Source of the DNA: DATCHW01 sp036508135
GTDB lineage: Bacteria > Bacteroidota > Ignavibacteria > Tepidaquicellales > Tepidaquicellaceae
NCBI GenBank assembly: GCA_036508135.1
Contig: DATCHW010000259.1
Span: forward strand, 1 to 64,000
DNA length: 64,000 bases
Direction: 5' to 3'
Notes under the pieces: model-generated
Database searches by the model: none
Told to the model about the DNA's origin: nothing
What the model saw: the letters and a program-made list of their open reading frames with translations, nothing else
Shown: piece by piece, positions 1-9,157 of the stretch
How positions within the stretch are numbered: the first letter of the stretch is position 1
Layout: the number at the start of each line of letters is the position of its first letter
Program-made: the position numbers and the translations under genes

Positions 1-543
1 CTTCATCTCCGTTCCGACTATCCAGAAACCATTTTTCTTTAAATAAAGGATACTATTCGTAAGGTTTGTTTCCTGAGCGATAGGAATATGTTTCACTGCT
101 CCGGAAGATGTTTTATATACCGTATGATTTACTTCCGCAGAATTATGGCGCGGTATTATTATTCCATCTGCTCCAAGGCACGATGCTGAACGGATTATTG
201 CACCAAAGTTTTGAGGATCAGTGATTTCATCAAGTAATATAATTAAAGGATTAACAACATGCTTTATATCGTCAAGCATTTCTCGCAAAGGTTTATATTC
301 ATAGTCTTTTATAAAACCTAATACTCCCTGAGAAATTCCCTCATCTTTATGTTTTCTATCAAAGAATTTCATAAATTGGAAATGATTTAGATATATTAAA
401 GTTACTCCTTCTCTTTCTGAAATTTGTACGATTTCTTTAAGTCTGGGTTCCGGCTTAATGGTTTTTAGTAAAATTATTTTATGGATTTCCCTCGGTGTTG
501 ATTTTAAAATTTCGAGAATAGGATTTTTACCAATAACGAGCAT
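1..543 (-). CDS. rlmB: TrmH/SpoU-family RNA 2'-O-methyltransferase, 5' part (RlmB-like), truncated by window edge
   Basis: The leftward frame is open from ATG at 543 to the window edge (181 codons). It begins MLVIGKNPILEIL, the usual start of the small RNA-binding domain of RlmB-type enzymes. Around residues 95-115 comes LLDEITDPQNFGAIIRSA, the first SPOUT/TrmH signature, with the conserved Asn and Arg of the catalytic knot. The family 2'-O-methylates ribose in rRNA or tRNA with SAM; RlmB acts on G2251 of 23S rRNA. The SAM-binding knot at the C-terminus lies outside the window, so RlmB versus another TrmH paralogue is undecided. It diverges from rsmI, another rRNA ribose methyltransferase. 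Confidence 0.85.
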   Translation of the reverse strand, partial: MLVIGKNPILEILKSTPREIHKIILLKTIKPEPRLKEIVQISEREGVTLIYLNHFQFMKFFDRKHKDEGISQGVLGFIKDYEYKPLREMLDDIKHVVNPLIILLDEITDPQNFGAIIRSASCLGADGIIIPRHNSAEVNHTVYKTSSGAVKHIPIAQETNLTNSILYLKKNGFWIVGTEMK

Positions 544-634
544 ATTTTTAACTAATATTTATAATTATTCAATTTATTTTACCTTTCAATATAATTATAT
601 TTAAAATTAATATAAATTGTGTTTTAAAAATTTA

Positions 635-1363
635 ATGAAAGAAGATTTAATAGATTTAAACCATTTTTTAGAGAAGACCGAAGATTTAAACAATGTTTCT
701 GCATTAAGGCTTTATGTTATATCGACACCGATAGGGAATTTGGATGATATTTCTTTCAGGGCGCTTAATATATTACAGAGAGTAAATTTTATATTAGCTG
801 AAGATTCAAGAGTTTCAGGAATATTGCTGAAGAAATATAATATCAGGACAAAAGTTATAAGTTATTTTTCGAGATCTGAAAACCAAAAATTAGATTTGAT
901 TATATCTAAGTTATTAAATGGAGAATCAGCCGCATTGATTTCAGATGCGGGAACTCCTTGTATATCTGACCCAGGTTCTATTCTTGTAAATGAATGTATT
1001 AAGAACAGTATTTGTGTAATAGCTGTTCCGGGAGCATCTTCTATTACAAATTCGCTTATATTATCCGGATATAATATTGATAAATTTTATTTTCACGGTT
1101 TCCTGCCTGTTAAAAAGGGTAGAAATAAAACATTTGGAGAATTGAAAAATATCAAAATGCCAATCGTGATTTTTGAATCGAAATATAGAATCAAGGAAAC
1201 ACTTAAAGATTGTTTAACTGTTTTCGGAAATAAAGAAATCAGTATTTTCAGAGAATTGACAAAGAAATTTGAGGAAGCTATAAGCGGAAGATTGAAAGAT
1301 GTTTTAACTAAAGGAAAATTTATTAATAAAGGCGAATTTACATTAGTAATTAATAATAAGTAG
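635..1363 (+). CDS. rsmI: 16S rRNA (cytidine-1402-2'-O)-methyltransferase RsmI
   Basis: It 2'-O-methylates C1402 of 16S rRNA in the ribosomal decoding centre, using SAM. Visible motifs of the tetrapyrrole-methylase-like fold are STPIGNLDDIS near the N-terminus, AEDSR, and ISDAGTPCISDPG, followed by VPGASS. The protein is about 242 aa, slightly shorter than typical RsmI (about 280 aa). I prefer the ATG at 635. An in-frame TTG at 617 would add six residues and has no better ribosome-binding site; even from 635 the leader before the first motif is longer than usual. The stop codon abuts the gltX start with no gap, so the two genes are probably cotranscribed and coupled. Confidence 0.9.
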   Translation: MKEDLIDLNHFLEKTEDLNNVSALRLYVISTPIGNLDDISFRALNILQRVNFILAEDSRVSGILLKKYNIRTKVISYFSRSENQKLDLIISKLLNGESAALISDAGTPCISDPGSILVNECIKNSICVIAVPGASSITNSLILSGYNIDKFYFHGFLPVKKGRNKTFGELKNIKMPIVIFESKYRIKETLKDCLTVFGNKEISIFRELTKKFEEAISGRLKDVLTKGKFINKGEFTLVINNK

Positions 1364-2818
1364 ATGAATTCAGAAGTTAGAGTAAGATATGCACCTTCAC
1401 CGACTGGTTATATACATATCGGAAATCTAAGAACTGCACTATACAATTATTTATTTGCACGGCATAATAATGGCAAATTTATACTTAGAATCGAGGATAC
1501 AGACCAGACAAGGAAAGTAGAAGGAGCAGTTGAAAATATTATTTCCACTCTTAAATGGGCAGGACTTGACTATGATGAAGGTCCCTTAAAAGGAGGACCA
1601 TTCAAGCCTTATTTCCAGTCGGAACGACTTGGAATATATAAAGAACATGCTGATTTTCTTATCAATCATAAAAAAGCTTATAACTGTTTTTGCACGTCAG
1701 AACGTCTAAATACACTCAGGGAAGAACAAAAGAAACTAAAACTTCCGCAAACAAAATATGATAAACTATGCCTTCATCTATCAAATGAAGAAATTAACCG
1801 TAACCTGTCCGAAGGAATTTCACATGTAGTAAGATTGAATGTCGAAGAGGGAAAAGTGATAAAGTTCAATGATCATATTCGTGGGGAAGTTGAATTTTTA
1901 AGCGAATTGGTCGATGACCAGATATTAATAAAATCAGATGGATTTCCAACTTATCATCTTGCTAATGTTGTTGATGACCATCTTATGGAAATCTCACATG
2001 TTATCCGAGGGGAGGAATGGCTGCCTTCAACACCAAAACACGTTCTTTTATACAATTCATTCGGTTGGGAACTACCGGTTTTTGCACATCTTCCTCTGCT
2101 TTTTAATCCTGACCGCTCAAAACTTAGCAAACGTCAGGGAGATGTAGCCGTAGAAGACTATAAAAATAAAGGTTATCTGAAAGAATCGCTGATCAACTTT
2201 ATAGCACTTCTTGGATGGACTGCAGGTGATGACAAGGAATTTTATTTTATGGACGAATTGATTAAAAGTTTTTCTCTCGACCGTGTAAATGATTCAGGCG
2301 CAGTGTTTGATATTGAAAAACTGAACTGGCTGAATGAAGAACATTTAAGAATAAAAACAGACGAAGAACTTGTCAGAATGCTCAGGGAAGAGTTAAATAA
2401 ATCAAAATATTCTTCACTTGAATTCACCGATGAATATTTAATTGAAGTTATAACAGTTATGAAACCCAGGATATCGTTCATAAAAGAAATTTTTGAAAAA
2501 GGTTATTATTTTTTCGAAGAACCGGATGTTTATGATGAAGTTGCAGTTACGAAAGGATGGAAAACTGACTCTTCCATTATTCTTGAAAAGTTTACTGAAA
2601 AAATAAGTGCGATTGAATATCCGACGAAAGAAGATTATGAAACTTCTCTTAATGAAACAGCTCTAGAAATGAATACTGGAAAAGGTAGTGTCATACATCC
2701 GCTCCGCCTTGCTGTATCAGGAGTCAGCGGTGGTCCGGGTATATTTGATATAGTTTTCATAATCGGGAAAGATAAGACAATCGAGAGAATAAATAAAATA
2801 ATAGAAAAATTAAGTTGA
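1364..2818 (+). CDS. gltX: Glutamyl-tRNA synthetase
   Basis: Class I aminoacyl-tRNA synthetase charging tRNA-Glu, 484 aa, full length for bacterial GluRS. The ATP-binding HIGH motif appears as HIGN (residues 18-21) after the typical PSPTG, and the KMSKS loop is KLSKR (253-257). RIEDTD and the stem-contact fold region are intact. It starts immediately after the rsmI stop and ends 6 bp before glnS. Because a GlnRS is encoded next door, this GluRS is probably the discriminating type specific for tRNA-Glu, though this is inferred from context. Confidence 0.96.
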   Translation: MNSEVRVRYAPSPTGYIHIGNLRTALYNYLFARHNNGKFILRIEDTDQTRKVEGAVENIISTLKWAGLDYDEGPLKGGPFKPYFQSERLGIYKEHADFLINHKKAYNCFCTSERLNTLREEQKKLKLPQTKYDKLCLHLSNEEINRNLSEGISHVVRLNVEEGKVIKFNDHIRGEVEFLSELVDDQILIKSDGFPTYHLANVVDDHLMEISHVIRGEEWLPSTPKHVLLYNSFGWELPVFAHLPLLFNPDRSKLSKRQGDVAVEDYKNKGYLKESLINFIALLGWTAGDDKEFYFMDELIKSFSLDRVNDSGAVFDIEKLNWLNEEHLRIKTDEELVRMLREELNKSKYSSLEFTDEYLIEVITVMKPRISFIKEIFEKGYYFFEEPDVYDEVAVTKGWKTDSSIILEKFTEKISAIEYPTKEDYETSLNETALEMNTGKGSVIHPLRLAVSGVSGGPGIFDIVFIIGKDKTIERINKIIEKLS

Positions 2819-2824
2819 TTAAAC

Positions 2825-4504
2825 ATGGAAGAGAATAAAAAAACACCCTCAAATTTCATTCGAGATATTATTGAGGAGGATATAAAAACCAATAAACATA
2901 ATCAAAAGGTTCATACACGCTTTCCGCCGGAACCAAACGGCTATCTTCATATAGGACACGCAAAATCTATTTGTCTGAACTTCGGAATTGCGAGAGATTA
3001 TAACGGTCTCTGCAATCTCCGCTTTGATGATACAAATCCCGTAAAAGAAGACGTAGAATATGTTGATTCAATTCAGGAAGATGTGAAATGGCTCGGCTTT
3101 GACTGGGATAAGAGAATGTATTATGCTTCTGATTATTTTCAGCAATTATATGATTTTGCAATACAACTTGTTAAAGAGGGGAAAGCATACGTTGATTCTT
3201 CCTCTGCAGAAGAAATTAAAAATCAAAAAGGTACACCCACTGAAGCTGGATTAAATTCCCCTTACCGCAATCGATCTGTTGAAGAAAATCTCGGACTTTT
3301 TATTGGGATGAAAGAAGGGAAATATGAAGACGGAGCGCAAATCTTACGGGCAAAGATAGATATGTCATCTCCTAATATGCATATGCGAGACCCTGTGATT
3401 TACAGAATTAAAAAAACAATTCATCACAATACCGGTGACAAATGGTGCATTTATCCTATGTATGATTATGCTCATCCTCTGTCAGATTGGATAGAGGGAA
3501 TAACACATTCATTATGTACACTTGAATTTGAAATTCACCGTCCTTTATATGATTGGTTTCTTAATGGACTTAATCTCGAAAATCTTCCCCGACAAATAGA
3601 ATTTGCGCGTCTTAACCTCTCCTATACTGTTATGAGTAAACGCAAACTTCTTGAAATGGTTGAGGAAGGACTTGTTTCAGGATGGGATGACCCCCGAATG
3701 CCAACAATTTGCGGTCTTCGAAGGCGGGGTTACACCCCGGAATCAATTCGCAATTTTGCCGATAAAGTTGGTGTGGCAAAACGTGATGCAACCACAGATT
3801 TTGCCCTTCTGGAGCATAGTATAAGAGAAGATTTAAATAAACGTGCTCCGAGGGTTATGGCAGTCCTCAATCCACTAAAAATTGTTATCACAAATTATCC
3901 TGATGACAAAATTGAAGATATTGAAACTATTAATAATCCTGAAGATGAATCAATGGGCAAGAGAATTATTCCTTTCGCCAAAGAAATTTATATTGAGCAA
4001 GATGATTTTCAGGAAGTTCCGCATAAAAAATTCCATAGATTATATCCGGGGAATGAAGTTCGTCTTAAATCTGCTTACATAATAAAATGTAATAATGTAA
4101 TTAAAAACGATTCAGGTGAAATCAAAGAACTTCATTGCACTTATGATCCTGAAACAAAAAGCGGTTCAGGTAGTTCACGCAGAGTTAAAGGCACAATTCA
4201 CTGGGTTTCCGCCCAGCATGCAGTAAAAGCTGAAATAAGATTGTATGATCGTTTATTCATATCCGAAGATCCCTCCACCGACGATGAAAAAGATTTCAAA
4301 GAGCTAATAAATCCTCATTCGCTTGATATATTAAAAAATTGTTTAATCGAACCTGAACTTGTTAAAGCTAAACCGGGCGATAAATTTCAGTTTGTTCGCA
4401 ATGGATACTTTTGTGTAGATCCGCTATCAACAGATAAATTATTAGTATTTAACAGAACTGTTCCATTACGCGATTCATGGTCTAAAATTGAAAAGCAGAA
4501 ATAA
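2825..4504 (+). CDS. glnS: Glutaminyl-tRNA synthetase
   Basis: Class I synthetase that charges tRNA-Gln directly, 559 aa, similar in length to E. coli GlnRS (554). Motifs are PPEPNGYLHIGHAKS with HIGH at 42-45, FDDTNP, and VMSKRKL with MSKR at 270-273. The C-terminal anticodon-binding beta-barrels are present (RVKGTIHWVS and FVRNGYF regions). It is the third gene of the rsmI-gltX-glnS run and is followed by a strong bidirectional terminator. GlnRS entered bacteria by transfer from eukaryotes and is patchily distributed. Confidence 0.96.
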   Translation: MEENKKTPSNFIRDIIEEDIKTNKHNQKVHTRFPPEPNGYLHIGHAKSICLNFGIARDYNGLCNLRFDDTNPVKEDVEYVDSIQEDVKWLGFDWDKRMYYASDYFQQLYDFAIQLVKEGKAYVDSSSAEEIKNQKGTPTEAGLNSPYRNRSVEENLGLFIGMKEGKYEDGAQILRAKIDMSSPNMHMRDPVIYRIKKTIHHNTGDKWCIYPMYDYAHPLSDWIEGITHSLCTLEFEIHRPLYDWFLNGLNLENLPRQIEFARLNLSYTVMSKRKLLEMVEEGLVSGWDDPRMPTICGLRRRGYTPESIRNFADKVGVAKRDATTDFALLEHSIREDLNKRAPRVMAVLNPLKIVITNYPDDKIEDIETINNPEDESMGKRIIPFAKEIYIEQDDFQEVPHKKFHRLYPGNEVRLKSAYIIKCNNVIKNDSGEIKELHCTYDPETKSGSGSSRRVKGTIHWVSAQHAVKAEIRLYDRLFISEDPSTDDEKDFKELINPHSLDILKNCLIEPELVKAKPGDKFQFVRNGYFCVDPLSTDKLLVFNRTVPLRDSWSKIEKQK

Positions 4505-4576
4505 GCTGTAGGGTAAGTCCGAATTGAATTCAGACAGTCATAGATGTAAGTAGAAATGATTTAGTTACAAAAATTT

Positions 4577-4618
4577 TTAATTAAAAAAGCCCTTCTTACA
4601 AAGGGCTTTTTTAATTAA
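4577..4618. terminator. Bidirectional intrinsic terminator
   Basis: A perfect 18-bp inverted repeat (arms 4577-4594 and 4601-4618) encloses a 6-nt loop. The GCCCTT/AAGGGC core is flanked by A/T runs that give a U-tract in both directions. It separates convergent glnS (rightward) from the leftward mS38-like/HU operon, so it probably ends both transcripts. Confidence 0.9.
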
Positions 4619-4633
4619 AAATCAAAAAAGATA

Positions 4634-4729
4634 TTATCTTATTTTTTTCTTATGTCTGTTTTTACGTAATCTTTTTTTCCTTTTATGCGTCGACATCTTC
4701 GCTCTTTTTCTTTTTTTACCACAAGGCAT
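4634..4729 (-). CDS. AURKAIP1/COX24-domain small ribosomal protein (mS38-like)
   Basis: A 31-aa, extremely basic protein starting MPCGKKRKRAKMSTHKRKKR and ending KKKIR. This matches the tiny AURKAIP1/COX24-domain proteins annotated in Bacteroidota, related to mitochondrial ribosomal protein mS38. It is presumably a ribosome component binding rRNA. A clear Shine-Dalgarno (AAAAGGAGC) sits about 9 nt before the ATG. It is the last gene of the leftward TPR-lipoprotein/sppA/HU run and ends just before the terminator at 4577-4618. Such genes are often missed because of their length. Confidence 0.85.
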   Translation of the reverse strand: MPCGKKRKRAKMSTHKRKKRLRKNRHKKKIR

Positions 4730-4767
4730 TTATTTTTAGCTCCTTTTATTTAGTTTTAATTTACTAT

Positions 4768-5058
4768 TTATTTTTTTATTAAACTATCCTGAACGATCTT
4801 CTTGAATTCTTTTGATACTTTAAATTTTGGTATAAAGCGTTTTCCGAGTTCTATGCTTTCACCTGTTTTGGGATTTCTTGCCATTCTTGGTTCCTTTGCA
4901 CTGTTCTTAAAAGTACCAAATCCTCTTATTTCTACACTATCGTTTTCTTTTAATGCTTCAATTATGCAGGTAATAAATCCTTCTACTACAATCTCCGTCT
5001 CTCTTTTGCTTAATCCGGTAGCATCTGCAATTTTTGCCGCTATCTGTGCTCTTGTCAT
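4768..5058 (-). CDS. HU/IHF-family DNA-binding protein
   Basis: A 96-aa histone-like dimeric DNA-bending protein. It begins MTRAQIAAKIADATGLS (alpha-helical dimer body). The beta-arm carries the hallmark RMARNPKTGE, with the Pro that intercalates DNA, preceded by VEIRGFGTF. The length and C-terminal helix fit HU or IHF; the two cannot be told apart by eye. It lies 12 bp downstream of sppA and 38 bp upstream of the mS38-like gene on the same strand. Confidence 0.95.
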   Translation of the reverse strand: MTRAQIAAKIADATGLSKRETEIVVEGFITCIIEALKENDSVEIRGFGTFKNSAKEPRMARNPKTGESIELGKRFIPKFKVSKEFKKIVQDSLIKK

Positions 5059-5070
5059 ATTGTAATAAAA

Positions 5071-6018
5071 TTATTTTTCAAATTTATATTGTAGAACGGG
5101 TGTATTTAAAAATTCAGTTTTGAATTCTTCTTTTATTTCTTTTAGTTCACGAGCAGCAGATGATTCAAAGAACAAATCTAATACTCCTCTTTTTGATTTT
5201 TCCCTTACCAGTGTGGGTTCGCCTTTAATTCCTACCATATCAGCTGCTATCTTTATTGCATCCTGAAATGTTCCAATTGTATCTACGAGCTTCAGTTCTT
5301 TAGCTTGCTTGCCTGTATAGACCCGACCACTGGCTATAGGTTTAAGAGTTTCTTTGTCGATTTTTCTCTCTTTAGAAACGACGTCAAGGAACTGATCATA
5401 ACTGTCATCTATGATATCCTGAAAATATATAATATCCTTCTGATTTATATCCCTGAAAGGGCTTCCGGCGTCTTTAAGTTCTCCGCTTTTCACAGTCGTA
5501 TATTTTATCCCTAATTTATCCGCGAGTTCTCTCACACTCATAAATTGGGCTATCACACCGATACTACCTGTAAGTGAACCAGGATTTGAGACTATCAGAC
5601 TTCCGCCGCAGGCAGTATAGTACCCGCCACTTGCTGCGATGGAACCGAAAGACACTATCACAGGTTTGCCTGAATCGCGTGTCTTCTTAACTTCTTCATA
5701 CATTTCCTGCGATGCCGCAACACCACCTCCGGGTGAATTTATGTGAAGAACTATTGCCTTTATAGATTTATCTTCACGAAATTTTTTGAACTGTCTCACT
5801 ATCGGTTCGGAAGATATTATAGTAAAATCCAAATCTACAATTGCTATTTTACCTTCACCAGAACCTGATGATTCCAGATAATAATCTTTATCTCCTGAAG
5901 TAATTATCTTCGAAGCAAGAATCATAAAGGAAATTCCTACGAATATCAATACAATCAATATCAGGGAAATTAATATTCCCCAAAATAATCTGCCGGATTT
6001 TTTATTTGAGTTATCCAA
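5071..6018 (-). CDS. sppA: Signal peptide peptidase SppA (S49 family)
   Basis: A membrane-bound serine protease that degrades leftover signal peptides. Short-form SppA of 315 aa with one N-terminal membrane segment (about residues 11-35). The S49 motifs are visible: LHINSPGGGV, then SIAASGGYYTACG with the nucleophile Ser130, and the general-base Lys182 in SGELKDAGSPFRD. The start is a TTG (MDNSNKKS); no upstream ATG is available in frame. It lies 9 bp after the TPR lipoprotein gene and 12 bp before the HU gene, so it is part of a leftward operon. Confidence 0.93.
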   Translation of the reverse strand: MDNSNKKSGRLFWGILISLILIVLIFVGISFMILASKIITSGDKDYYLESSGSGEGKIAIVDLDFTIISSEPIVRQFKKFREDKSIKAIVLHINSPGGGVAASQEMYEEVKKTRDSGKPVIVSFGSIAASGGYYTACGGSLIVSNPGSLTGSIGVIAQFMSVRELADKLGIKYTTVKSGELKDAGSPFRDINQKDIIYFQDIIDDSYDQFLDVVSKERKIDKETLKPIASGRVYTGKQAKELKLVDTIGTFQDAIKIAADMVGIKGEPTLVREKSKRGVLDLFFESSAARELKEIKEEFKTEFLNTPVLQYKFEK

Positions 6019-6027
6019 TTTCTTTAT

Positions 6028-6954
6028 TTATTTTTGAAGTTCAAGTTTTTTCTTGGAAATTTCATCTTTTTTATCTGGCATATTTAATGCATCATAGCAG
6101 TTTATAAGAATTTCATATGTAGCACTTAAAAGATCCTTATCTTTAAGTGTTGTAGATAATGGTTCCAAACTATTCACAGCTTCATTTAGAAACGGTTTAA
6201 AGTCTTTTCCGTCTTTCACTGCTTTTTCCGCAAGTGCATAATTACAATATCCAATATTGAATACGGATGTTTCGTAATAAGTATTATCTTTCGGCAGATA
6301 ATTTATTGTTACAACTCTTTTGAAAATTGTAAGTGCTCCTTCATAATTATCTGCTTGTCTTAACTCAATACCGTTTTTATACATTATTTTGGCAATATTG
6401 ATCGCATCGTCTTTGCTCTTGGATTTATCAAGTATGGACGTGTAAACTAAAAGTGCACTATCAGTTTTTCCAAGGTAAGAATAACTATCGCCAATCATTT
6501 GATATGCTGTAATGCTATCAGGAAGGATAATTGTTGTAGATTTGAAACTTCTCAATGCTTTATCAAAATTTCTAATTGCACCTAAGCTGTCTTTAATTTT
6601 TCTAGAACTTAATCCATCGTTAAATTGTTTTATACCGTCATTATACTTCAATATCCAGTAATTAAGTTGCTCGTTTGCAAAAGCATTTTTACTTTTTTCA
6701 AATGGGATTCTTGCTTCTTCGTATTTTCCTATTTCAACTCTTGATACTCCAAGCATATACCATGCTTCAATATCCTCTTTATCAGTTTGTAAGCCTTTTG
6801 ATAATTCAATTTCTGCTTTTTCAAAATCTTTTTGCTGGAATGCAAGTTTGCCGGTTGTTGTTTCAGGTGAGGAAATGCAACCTGATAAATATACTGTTGA
6901 CGCTATTATTAAACTGCTTAATAATAGAAAAAAATATTTATTATAGTGTTTCAT
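6028..6954 (-). CDS. TPR-repeat lipoprotein
   Basis: From ATG at 6954 the protein is about 308 aa. It opens with a signal peptide MKHYNKYFFLLLSSLIIA and a lipobox ending in SGC, so it is a lipidated envelope protein. A longer frame reaches 7041, but the lipoprotein signal and the AGGAG ahead of 6954 decide the start. The body has repeated helical pairs with TPR character (AWYMLGVSRVEIGKYEEA; AYQMIGDSYSYLGKTDSA). TPR proteins scaffold protein complexes; no partner is evident. It heads the operon with sppA, HU and the mS38-like gene, and diverges from the amidase gene. Confidence 0.85.
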   Translation of the reverse strand: MKHYNKYFFLLLSSLIIASTVYLSGCISSPETTTGKLAFQQKDFEKAEIELSKGLQTDKEDIEAWYMLGVSRVEIGKYEEARIPFEKSKNAFANEQLNYWILKYNDGIKQFNDGLSSRKIKDSLGAIRNFDKALRSFKSTTIILPDSITAYQMIGDSYSYLGKTDSALLVYTSILDKSKSKDDAINIAKIMYKNGIELRQADNYEGALTIFKRVVTINYLPKDNTYYETSVFNIGYCNYALAEKAVKDGKDFKPFLNEAVNSLEPLSTTLKDKDLLSATYEILINCYDALNMPDKKDEISKKKLELQK

Positions 6955-7123
6955 TATAAAATTGCTCCTGTGCATAATGCACGAGTTAAATAGTTTATAA
7001 AATGTATACTCTAAAATACGTAAAATAAGGAATTTATTCAATTTATCTATTTATCCTGAAAAATATTTTTAGAGCTCGGTTAATGTATTTAGCAATTGGT
7101 TAAAATGAACTATATTTACATAA

Positions 7124-7930
7124 ATGAAAAATCAGTTTTATAAAATATTATTTTCTATAATTATTTTAATTGCTTTTGCCGGTTTTTATCAAAAATCGGC
7201 AACACAGGACAAAATTATCCGTTCAGAGAAAAAAATTGAGACGATTGTAATTGATGCAGGGCATGGAGGCAAGGACCCGGGTACCATTGGATTTTCCGGA
7301 GTTTATGAAAAGAATATAGTTCTTCCTATTGCAAAAAAAGTCAAGGACTTACTGGTTTCAGAATATAATGATGTTAAAGTTGTCTTAACCAGAGATTCAG
7401 ATGATTTCATTGAAGTTAGAAACCGGGGTAAAATTGCTAATGACAGCGGAGCAAACCTTTTTGTTAGTATTCATTGCAATTTTAAAAAAAGCGAAGAAAA
7501 TGACAAAAAAGGATTTGAGATTTATGTTCTTGATTTAGCCAGAATTCCCGAAGCATTTAAAGTCTCTTTAGAAGAGAATAATTTACTCAATATTTTTAAG
7601 CAGAAAACTGATACAAGCGTTCAGAAATTTATTTTGACTTCTCTTGCACAGAATGGGATTTTCCACAACAGTACCCGATTTTCTTCCATTTTGCAGTACA
7701 CTTTTGTTACGGGTACCAAGCTCGAAAGCAGGGGAGTGAATCAGGCAGGGTACTATGTTTTGCTTGGTGCTTCAATGCCATCCGTACTGATAGAGTGCGG
7801 GTACCTTTCAAATAAATCTGATGAAGATTATCTCAGGAGTGACAAGGGTCAATCAGATATTGCGAAATCAATTTATAAAGCGATAAGATTTTATAAATTC
7901 GATTACGAATTCGAATCTGAAAATTATTGA
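7124..7930 (+). CDS. N-acetylmuramoyl-L-alanine amidase (Amidase_3)
   Basis: A zinc amidase that cuts the bond between MurNAc and L-Ala of peptidoglycan. 268 aa with an N-terminal hydrophobic export segment (about residues 5-22). Catalytic-domain motifs: VIDAGHGGKDPG (zinc His), YEKNIVL (zinc Glu), VSIHCN (zinc His) and the catalytic Glu in VLIECGYLSN. The family includes AmiC/CwlM-type cell-separation enzymes. It is a single gene between divergent and convergent neighbours. The upstream region has TATATTTA about 9 nt before the start codon, resembling a Bacteroidota-type -7 element. Confidence 0.92.
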   Translation: MKNQFYKILFSIIILIAFAGFYQKSATQDKIIRSEKKIETIVIDAGHGGKDPGTIGFSGVYEKNIVLPIAKKVKDLLVSEYNDVKVVLTRDSDDFIEVRNRGKIANDSGANLFVSIHCNFKKSEENDKKGFEIYVLDLARIPEAFKVSLEENNLLNIFKQKTDTSVQKFILTSLAQNGIFHNSTRFSSILQYTFVTGTKLESRGVNQAGYYVLLGASMPSVLIECGYLSNKSDEDYLRSDKGQSDIAKSIYKAIRFYKFDYEFESENY

Positions 7931-7949
7931 ATTCATCTTTAAAAACCCG

Positions 7950-9083
7950 CTATAATTTTTTATCGAATATACGGTATATTTTATATAGCGTTGCACCGAG
8001 CTTTTCCGCGGTTTGAACCATCGGAGTATTATCTTCAAGTACCCAGGAGATTTCTGCTTTTGTAATACCTTTAGCAATACCATTCTTAATCGTATGATAA
8101 ACAAATACTCCATCTATACCTTTTCTCTGGTATTCAGGTATTACGCCCATCATAAGTACTCTCATAGTATCAATCTTTTTCCGGTTCTTCAGGAACGTAA
8201 AAAAGCCGAATGGAAAAAGTCTTCCGTTCATTTTAATAAATACTTGATTGAAATCAGGAAGGGATAATGAAAAACCAACCGGTTTCCCGTCAACTTCTGC
8301 AAAAAAAACAAGATCTTCTCTCACTATTAATTTCAGGTTTTCAGCATTGTGGTGAAATTCTGCTTCCGTCATAGGAACAAAACCCCAGTTCTTTTCCCAT
8401 GCGGTATTATAAACTGCCCGAACCTTCAGAATTTCATTTGACAAATCTTTAAGATTTATTCTGCGAATCTTTATATTTTCTTTTTTCTTAATAAGTTCGC
8501 TCATTCTTTCGAGCCTTGAAAATATATTATCTTTCATTACCTGTTCTTTGTCAATCAGATAAGCATATAGGTCTTTTGCTTTTTGGAATCCGTTTTCTTC
8601 AATTAATTTTAAATAATATGGAGGATTAAAAGTCATTAACAGTACCGGAGGATTATCATAACCTTTTATCAGTAATCCGCATTCGTCGTTTGTAGAAGGA
8701 TTCATAGGACCCCGTAAGGTATCCATCCCGCAATTTTTTAAGTATTGAGATACCATATGAAATAATGCATTAGCGACATCTGAATCATTTATACATTCAA
8801 AAAACCCAAAAAAACCAACTTTATCATTATGCAGGTTATTATGATTGTCATTAATGATAGCTGCTATTCTGCCGGCGAGTACTCCGTCTTTTTCGGCAAG
8901 CCACATTTCAATTCTTGAATGTTGGTAGAAGGGATTATTTTTTGTATCAAGATTGTTTCTGACATCTAACATTAGAGGGGGAACCCAGTTTGGATTTCCT
9001 TTATAGATTGTCCAGGGAAGTCTGATAAATTTGTTTTTTAAAACTTCATTGTCAACATTAATAATGGAAATATTTTCGCTCAC
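7950..9083 (-). CDS. GNAT-like acyltransferase-family protein
   Basis: 377 aa, no signal peptide. The N-terminal half (FIRLPWTIYKGNPNWVPP ... FYQHSRIEMWLAEKDG) is the start of a conserved family of large GNAT-related proteins. The C-terminal part has VLMMGVIPEYQRKGIDGVFV, which fits the acetyl-CoA pyrophosphate loop (Q-R-x-G), followed by AEISWVLEDNTPM. It probably transfers an acyl group to an unknown small molecule or lipid precursor. It is the last gene of a leftward series after two peroxiredoxins, 74 bp beyond the nearer one. Confidence 0.7.
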   Translation of the reverse strand: MSENISIINVDNEVLKNKFIRLPWTIYKGNPNWVPPLMLDVRNNLDTKNNPFYQHSRIEMWLAEKDGVLAGRIAAIINDNHNNLHNDKVGFFGFFECINDSDVANALFHMVSQYLKNCGMDTLRGPMNPSTNDECGLLIKGYDNPPVLLMTFNPPYYLKLIEENGFQKAKDLYAYLIDKEQVMKDNIFSRLERMSELIKKKENIKIRRINLKDLSNEILKVRAVYNTAWEKNWGFVPMTEAEFHHNAENLKLIVREDLVFFAEVDGKPVGFSLSLPDFNQVFIKMNGRLFPFGFFTFLKNRKKIDTMRVLMMGVIPEYQRKGIDGVFVYHTIKNGIAKGITKAEISWVLEDNTPMVQTAEKLGATLYKIYRIFDKKL

Positions 9084-9157
9084 TTGATCATCCTTTAGAT
9101 TTAAAATTATATCGCTAACTGGTTAATATATCGGTTAACGATTTAAATAGAAATTTA

